DNA from: Bacteroidales bacterium UBA3143
Lineage (GTDB): Bacteria > Bacteroidota > Bacteroidia > Bacteroidales > Dysgonomonadaceae
Length of the DNA: 39,596 bases
Direction: 5' to 3'
NCBI GenBank assembly: GCA_002364735.1
Contig: DEZB01000001.1
Span: 149,725 to 189,320 of the forward strand
A program made the translations under genes and the position numbers. How positions within the stretch are numbered: the first letter of the stretch is position 1; the number at the start of each line of letters is the position of its first letter. Of the stretch, positions 34,785-39,596 are shown piece by piece. A model generated the notes under the pieces. The model made no database searches, was not told the DNA's origin, and worked only from the letters and a program-made list of their open reading frames with translations.

Positions 34785-35432
34785 ATGATTGATTTTAGCG
34801 CAATCCAATTTGTGGATGTAATTGAATTTATTGGAACATTTGCTTTTGCTATTAGCGGTATAAGATTGGCATCAGCAAAGAAATTCGATCTGTTTGGCGC
34901 ATTTGTGGTCGGTCTTGTCACAGCCGTTGGCGGAGGAACATTGCGCGATATTTTATTAGGAGTTGACATCTTTTGGATGCATAATTCATTTTATTTGTGG
35001 TGCACACTCTTCGCATTGGTCTTTGTGATAATCTTTCACAACTACTTGATACATCTCGACAATACATTCTTTGCTTTCGACACCATTGGTCTTGCTCTCT
35101 TTGTTGTGGTGGGAGCAGAGAAATCCTTAGACTTAGGCTTTTCACCATGGATTGCCGTTGCAATGGGAACTATAACGGGTTCGATAGGTGGTGTAATTCG
35201 TGATGTTTTGATAAATGAAATACCTTTGATCTTTAGAAAAGAAATATACGCCTTGGCTTGTGTGATTGGAGGAATAGTCTTTGTGTCGCTCCACGCCACT
35301 AATAGTGTGAACTTAGTGATTATAGAATTGAGCACTGCTACTGTGGTTGTTCTTGTACGCTTTTTTGCGGTTAAGTACCATTTGTCTTTACCCATTTTGA
35401 AAGGAGAGAGAAGAAAGAAGCTCCCTCATTAA
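34785..35432 (+). CDS. Trimeric intracellular cation channel (TRIC, UPF0126) family protein
   Basis: The 215-aa protein is an inner membrane protein with about seven transmembrane segments in two repeated halves of three plus one. Each half contains a matching Gly-rich loop: VTAVGGGTLRDILLG (about 44-58) and TGSIGGVIRDVLINEIP (about 130-147). Bacterial TRIC homologues are trimeric K+-permeable channels; the physiological role in Bacteroidetes is not established. The tail is basic (KGERRKKLPH). It lies 58 bp after mnmA on the same strand and may be read with it. Confidence 0.92.
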   Translation: MIDFSAIQFVDVIEFIGTFAFAISGIRLASAKKFDLFGAFVVGLVTAVGGGTLRDILLGVDIFWMHNSFYLWCTLFALVFVIIFHNYLIHLDNTFFAFDTIGLALFVVVGAEKSLDLGFSPWIAVAMGTITGSIGGVIRDVLINEIPLIFRKEIYALACVIGGIVFVSLHATNSVNLVIIELSTATVVVLVRFFAVKYHLSLPILKGERRKKLPH

Positions 35433-35573
35433 AACATTATAGATTTAACACCATTATCACTATAATCCAAACGCATATTTATATTCATTACTCGTCAACA
35501 ATTAATTATACATCAACAATTTCTGTTCTTTCTACAGATTATAAATAAATTATTAAATTGATGATTTATTCAT

Positions 35574-35581
35574 TACATTTG
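35574..35581 (+). promoter_or_regulatory. -7 promoter element of hflX
   Basis: TACATTTG matches TAnnTTTG, 29 bp before the hflX ATG at 35611. A TTG at 35558-35560 is too close for a standard -33 box. Confidence 0.45.
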
Positions 35582-35610
35582 TAATAGAAAAACAACCCAA
35601 ACAACTATAT

Positions 35611-36882
35611 ATGAAAGATTTTATAACAACAGATATTACCAGCGAGAACGCCATTTTGGTGGGATTAATTACACCCAACGATAGCGAAGAACAAATAGAG
35701 GAATATTTAGATGAACTTGAGTTCTTAGCCGAAACGGCCCAAATCACCCCTGTTCATCGTGTCACTCAACGTCTTCCAATGGCTAATTCCGTTACTTTTG
35801 TTGGCAGTGGCAAACTGGATGAAATCAGAGATTATATACAAGCAAGAGAAGAAGATGAGGAGAACGATGAAAATAAAATAGGAGTTGTAATATTTGACGA
35901 TGAACTATCGGCACGACAAATTCGCAACATAGAAAAACACCTGAATGTGCCTATATTGGATCGCACAAGTCTGATACTTGAGATATTTGCCATGCGAGCT
36001 CAAACAGCTCACGCAAAAACGCAAGTTGAATTGGCACAGTATGAATATTTATTGCCACGACTAACTCGCTTGTGGACTCACTTAGATCGTCAGCGTGGTG
36101 GTGGATTTATGCGTGGACCTGGTGAAACACAATTGGAGACCGACCGTCGAATTATTACAGATAAAATATCTCTACTCAAAAAGGAGTTAGTGTCTATTGA
36201 TAAACAAAAAGTTGTTCAGCGCAAGAATCGTGGACAAATGGTGCGTGTAGCATTGGTGGGTTACACCAATGTTGGAAAGTCTACATTGATGAATGTGCTT
36301 AGTAAGTCGGATATTTTTGCTGAAGATAAGCTATTTGCAACCTTAGATACAACAGTTCGCAAAGTCGTCGTTGGCAACCTTCCATTTTTGATGACTGACA
36401 CAGTTGGTTTCATCCGTAAACTACCCACCCATTTGGTTGAATCATTCAAATCTACTTTGGACGAAGTACGTGAAGCAGACTTGTTGATACATGTTGTTGA
36501 TATTTCTCACCCAAGGTTTGAAGAGCAAATTGAGATTGTGGAGAGAACATTGTTTGAAATTGATAAAGAGCAAAAGCCTACTATCATCGTATTCAATAAA
36601 ATTGATGCATTTACCTACACGCCGAAAGAAGAAGATGATTTAACTCCCCAAACAAAACAAAATGCTTCATTAGAAGAACTCAAGAAGTCGTGGATGAGTA
36701 AGTTGAAAGAAGACTGCATCTTTATATCAGCTAAAGAGAAAGAGAACATAGACGAATTAAAGAAATTGATTTACGAAAAGGTGAAAGATATTCATATCAC
36801 CCGTTTTCCATACAACGATTTTCTTTTTCATGATTACGAAGGGTATGACCCAGAGGATTATGGACAGACAGAAGATTTATAA
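35611..36882 (+). CDS. hflX: GTPase HflX
   Basis: The 423-aa protein has the HflX N-terminal domain with GSGKLDEI (66-73) and the family motif GPGETQLETDRR (169-180), a helical linker, and the G domain with G1 GYTNVGKST (217-225), TLDTTVR, DTVGFIRKLP and NKID. HflX binds 50S and 70S ribosomes and splits stalled or heat-damaged ribosomes. A 20-residue insert with many Asp/Glu (about 80-90) and a C-terminal tail (EGYDPEDYGQTEDL) are extra features. It has its own -7 element and a hairpin follows at 36975-37023. Confidence 0.95.
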   Translation: MKDFITTDITSENAILVGLITPNDSEEQIEEYLDELEFLAETAQITPVHRVTQRLPMANSVTFVGSGKLDEIRDYIQAREEDEENDENKIGVVIFDDELSARQIRNIEKHLNVPILDRTSLILEIFAMRAQTAHAKTQVELAQYEYLLPRLTRLWTHLDRQRGGGFMRGPGETQLETDRRIITDKISLLKKELVSIDKQKVVQRKNRGQMVRVALVGYTNVGKSTLMNVLSKSDIFAEDKLFATLDTTVRKVVVGNLPFLMTDTVGFIRKLPTHLVESFKSTLDEVREADLLIHVVDISHPRFEEQIEIVERTLFEIDKEQKPTIIVFNKIDAFTYTPKEEDDLTPQTKQNASLEELKKSWMSKLKEDCIFISAKEKENIDELKKLIYEKVKDIHITRFPYNDFLFHDYEGYDPEDYGQTEDL

Positions 36883-36905
36883 GAGTGGAATGGGGTATGT
36901 GGTAT

Positions 36906-36920
36906 GGGTTGTGGGGTATG
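36906..36920 (-). repeat. Inverted copy of the CATACCCCACAACCC repeat
   Basis: GGGTTGTGGGGTATG here is the exact reverse complement of 1979-1993. Surrounding GGTATG words (36893-36930) match the neighbouring block at 1970-2007 in shuffled order. It lies just after hflX. Confidence 0.5.
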
Positions 36921-36974
36921 CGTTAGGTGGTATATTGAGAATAGGAGTCCAGTTTTACTGAAACATTATAAATG

Positions 36975-37023
36975 AAAAAAGATGTTCATTGTTTTAATTA
37001 GAAACAAACGAACACCTTTTCTT
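36975..37023 (+). terminator. Hairpin after hflX, probable terminator
   Basis: AAAAAAGATGTTCATTGTTT pairs imperfectly with the arm from 37002 to about 37020 (TTGTTT/AAACAA and TGTTC/GAACA pairs, one bulge) and is followed by CTTTTC. The A and T flanks suit an intrinsic terminator. Confidence 0.5.
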
Positions 37024-37065
37024 ATTGCCTATATGGAGTTAATTCAATTATCTCCAATTTATACA

Positions 37066-37338
37066 TTAGCTAATCCATCGAACATAAGCAAAGTCCATGC
37101 GATGAGAAAGATCCACATTCTTTGGGTATACACGAATAGCATATTGATGTATTCCTGGATTGCTTAAAGATTCAAGCATTTCGAAATGCAACAGAGAGCC
37201 TTCTTCTTTCACTAATTTAAATTCATAAGAATTTAAGAATTCAGCATGATTGGTAGATGAGTCGTATTTAACTACGACACACTCTACGCCTAAATCATTC
37301 TTCATGTCGTGCCACTTTGCCACATAAACCACTTGTCA
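37066..37338 (-). pseudogene. Orphan C-terminal fragment of an alpha-glucan phosphorylase
   Basis: The frame (stop at 37066-37068) encodes about 88 residues including LGVECVVVKYDS, YEFKLVKEEG, LLHFEML and PGIHQYAIRVYPKN, ending MDFAYVRWIS. The ending (gly/ala-x-R-x-YPKN, HRxDFxxVRW) is that of the C-terminus of Bacteroidetes alpha-glucan phosphorylases (family knowledge). A TGA at 37338-37336 closes the frame upstream and no phosphorylase body is present, so this is a decayed or transposed fragment. A GTG at 37332 could initiate a small protein, but the catalytic domain is missing. Confidence 0.55.
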
Positions 37339-37879
37339 CGGTGGCTGTTAATACTTATGAAATTACTTCATATAGTTTTACCAGCCAGCCTAAGCGTGTA
37401 TAACTTTTAATTTAATTATCAAATGATCTGAGAGTGCTATTTCACAAAAAAGAATTAAACCTATTTTATTAACTTTTGAGCATGAACAAATTATGAAATA
37501 ATTGTGTTCCTATTTATGTACTTTCTATAGAAAAGATTGTTTTAGAGTTAAATTACTTTAGTCACACTTCACTATTCTTAATATAGTGAGCCTACCTTGT
37601 TCTTAATTATTTCTAACAGGAGAGCTTTCTTATTGTAGTAAATAAGAAGATATTTCTGCAAAAGATATTACATAATTAATGTAATCCTATTAGTTATCAA
37701 CATAAACAATTATGATAGCAGATATTAAATTATAATAAAAGGAATTTTATTATCTCACCCGATATTAAAATTCAGACAGAACTTAGTATTCTACCAGTAT
37801 AAAAACCCTTGATATACCAGGGGGGATTGGTGTAACAAGTAAATTTAAAGTCAATAACTTATTTAATAAATAATTGAGT
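37339..37879. other. AT-rich intergenic region before the FISUMP lipoprotein
   Basis: No gene is visible in about 540 bp. An imperfect hairpin (CTTG..TACC at 37808-37818 with GGTG..CAAG at 37829-37839) lies 41 bp before the lipoprotein start. The size suggests a long leader or the scar of the deleted phosphorylase gene. Confidence 0.35.
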
Positions 37880-39508
37880 ATGAAAAAAAATTTATTTTAT
37901 TTTATTGCGGGTGCGACAATCATGCTTCTTGGAGCATGTAGCAATGAAGAGCTTTTAGCAGATAGAAACCCCAATGAAGAACGTACAATATCTCTCACAG
38001 CCGCTATTCCCAGTGATCCCACCACAAGAATAGCTTTAATGCAACAAGAAAATAATACTATTGCACTTACATGGGAGACTGATGATGAAATAGAGCTGGT
38101 TTTTAAACAAGGAACAATTGAAATAAAGCAAATAGTCACTGTGACCAGTATTTCTAATGATGGGAAGAGGGCACAATTCGATATCGTTATTCCCAATGAA
38201 ATTAATGAAGGAGCATTTGATCTTTACGGTGTTTACGGGGGTGGCGGATTATCTGATACAAATCCTACTTTAGCCACTCTGCCACAATATCCAGGTTTGG
38301 CCAGTTCGCTTAATACCCCGTGGTATAATAATCCTTCATTTAGTTTTAATTCAGTACAAGATAGAAAAGATGTAATGCTTTATTTCGCTTCGAAGAGTGT
38401 ACAAACAACTAATCCACAAGTTTCAGTTGCTTTTAAACATCTCGGATCTCTTTTTAGTGTTACCGTGATGAATACGGGAGCTACAAATTTAAACAACTTA
38501 GATTTTACAGCACTTCACGGAGTTGATGAGAATGGCAATTGGGACAGTAACGGTAATTGGGCATACAATGGAGATTTTGGTGAGAAAAATTTTGACTTGG
38601 TGAATGAAATATTCTTAGATGTTGAGAGTGGTGGGAGTTATATCACTTTTGAAACGGAATCTAATACTTTAGTAAGCGGAGAATCTATCACCTTTTGGGG
38701 CTGGTATCCACCATTGCCCAATGTGAATTGGCCGCGATTAAGTTTGGAACTCGTAGACACAGACGGTGAAGTAATGTTTGAAACTATAAACCCTCATGCT
38801 GCAAAAACTCAACCTTTAAGTGCTGGTAAGAGTTACTATTTCTATACAGATTTCGATGGTGCACAATTAAGATTTATAGGCATTCTCACGGATCCGCGTG
38901 ACGGGAATATTTATCAAACCGTTACCATTGACAACCAAGTGTGGATGGCAGAAAACTTAAAGTATTTACCCAACGTTGTTGGACCAACTATCACTTCGGA
39001 CACAGCCCCTTATTATTACGTATACGACTATGATGGAAATGATATAGAAGAAGCCAAGGATGAAGAAAACTATACTACTTATGGTGTTTTATACAATTGG
39101 TCTGCAGCAATGGCTGGTTCAGCAAGTAGCAATGCTAACCCAAGTGCAGTGCAAGGTATCTGTCCAGTTGGATGGCATTTGCCAAGTGAAGCGGAATGGA
39201 CACAAATGATCGATTATTTGGGTGGTGAATATGTAGCAGGAGGGAAATTAAAAAAAATTGGATTAATGAATTGGGAAGATCCGAACGAAGGAGCAACTAA
39301 CGAAGCAGGCTTTAAAGCTTTGCCTGGGGGCTACATTGGTTGGGGTGGTTACTTCCAAGAGCTTGGCACTCAAGGGTACTGGTGGAGTGCTACTGAAAAC
39401 TCTTCCGAATTCAGCTGGAGTAGTGAAATGAACTACGATGACGATGGAGTAAACGTACAGGGGAATTATAAGCAGCTTGCTTATTCTGTTCGTTGTGTGA
39501 GGGATTAA
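37880..39508 (+). CDS. Lipoprotein with fimbrillin-like N-terminus and FISUMP C-terminal domain
   Basis: From the ATG at 37880 the protein has 542 residues. The signal ends at a lipobox with Cys20 (MLLGAC-SNE). The N-terminal half (about 30-325) has fimbrillin/Mfa-like features: SLTAAIPSDPTTRIAL, WETDDEIELVF, FKHLGSLFSVTV and GWYPP. The last 210 residues are a FISUMP (Fibrobacter succinogenes major paralogous) domain: WMAENLKYLP, YGVLYNWSAAM, GICPVGWHLPSEAEW, YWWSATE and the terminal SVRCVRD. The protein is probably surface-exposed on the outer membrane; binding, adhesion or a structural role is possible but unproven. An alternative TTG start at 37874 would add two residues and is disfavoured. 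Confidence 0.82.
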   Translation: MKKNLFYFIAGATIMLLGACSNEELLADRNPNEERTISLTAAIPSDPTTRIALMQQENNTIALTWETDDEIELVFKQGTIEIKQIVTVTSISNDGKRAQFDIVIPNEINEGAFDLYGVYGGGGLSDTNPTLATLPQYPGLASSLNTPWYNNPSFSFNSVQDRKDVMLYFASKSVQTTNPQVSVAFKHLGSLFSVTVMNTGATNLNNLDFTALHGVDENGNWDSNGNWAYNGDFGEKNFDLVNEIFLDVESGGSYITFETESNTLVSGESITFWGWYPPLPNVNWPRLSLELVDTDGEVMFETINPHAAKTQPLSAGKSYYFYTDFDGAQLRFIGILTDPRDGNIYQTVTIDNQVWMAENLKYLPNVVGPTITSDTAPYYYVYDYDGNDIEEAKDEENYTTYGVLYNWSAAMAGSASSNANPSAVQGICPVGWHLPSEAEWTQMIDYLGGEYVAGGKLKKIGLMNWEDPNEGATNEAGFKALPGGYIGWGGYFQELGTQGYWWSATENSSEFSWSSEMNYDDDGVNVQGNYKQLAYSVRCVRD

Positions 39509-39567
39509 TTTGCTTGATTATTTACTTAAAATGTTAGCTATTTAGAGATTTATTTATTTGAATAGCA

Positions 39568-39596
39568 ACCCTAATTAGGGTCTGCTGAAAAAGTCT
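39568..39596. repeat. Possible insertion-sequence edge at the window end
   Basis: A perfect 14-bp palindrome, ACCCTAATTAGGGT (39568-39581), is followed by CTGCTGAAAAAGTCT to the window end. The string GGGTCTGCTGAAAAAGTC resembles terminal inverted repeats of some bacterial insertion sequences (from memory, not a search). The rest of any element lies outside the window. Confidence 0.3.

Overview
The window looks like chromosomal DNA of a member of the Bacteroidetes, most likely the order Bacteroidales. Support: low GC content; few Shine-Dalgarno sequences; repeated TAnnTTTG-type -7 promoter elements; a short-LID adenylate kinase; lipoprotein signal peptides; and families typical of this phylum (GH97, ceramidase-like hydrolases, tandem DUF1080, a fimbrillin-like/FISUMP lipoprotein). 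Family assignments rest on motif recognition only; no database search was possible.

Layout. 1-955: two related palindrome-rich repeats; the second encloses a complete REP-associated (IS200-like) tyrosine transposase, the first is a transposase-less derivative. 956-3400: a small gene remnant, a SixA-like phosphatase, a cluster of palindromic repeats and an M20 dipeptidase (- strand). 3713-11350: a five-gene, same-strand cluster: secreted GH97 glycosidase, Tat-signal DegT-type PLP enzyme, ceramidase-like hydrolase, beta-propeller-like protein without a signal, and a second ceramidase-like hydrolase. This is the most interesting accessory locus. 11414-16605: secreted calcineurin-like phosphoesterase (-), HEFGH zinc peptidase (+) and secreted WbsX/GH99-like protein (+). 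16813-20249: tRNA-Ser(GCT), mltG, an aldo/keto reductase and ribF. 20503-25393: tandem-DUF1080 lipoprotein, rsfS-ftsH and a superoxide dismutase with a lipoprotein signal. 25475-26048: a non-coding stretch with two pairs of related palindromes at about 40-bp spacing. 26049-28668: adk-obg-pgeF operon (-). 28826-29354: small coiled-coil protein and tRNA-Arg(ACG). 29428-33117: recJ-recQ (-), preceded by a start-less reading frame that overlaps the recJ start. 33662-36882: mnmA, a TRIC-family channel and hflX. 37066-37338: an orphan C-terminal fragment of an alpha-glucan phosphorylase. 37880-39508: a fimbrillin-like/FISUMP lipoprotein. The window ends in what may be the edge of an insertion sequence.

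How the genes work together. The 3.7-11.4 kb cluster plausibly handles an extracytoplasmic substrate that carries both a glycosidic bond (GH97) and an N-acyl or other amide/ester bond (ceramidase-like pair). A glycolipid or acylated amino sugar would fit, but this is inference. There is no SusC/SusD pair in the window, so it is not a canonical polysaccharide utilisation locus. The WbsX/GH99-like protein and tandem-DUF1080 lipoprotein nearby add to an exported carbohydrate-processing theme. The remainder is housekeeping: translation and ribosome factors (rsfS, obg, hflX, mnmA, two tRNAs), DNA repair (recJ, recQ), envelope (mltG, ftsH), cofactor and nucleotide metabolism (ribF, adk, pgeF) and oxidative stress (SOD).
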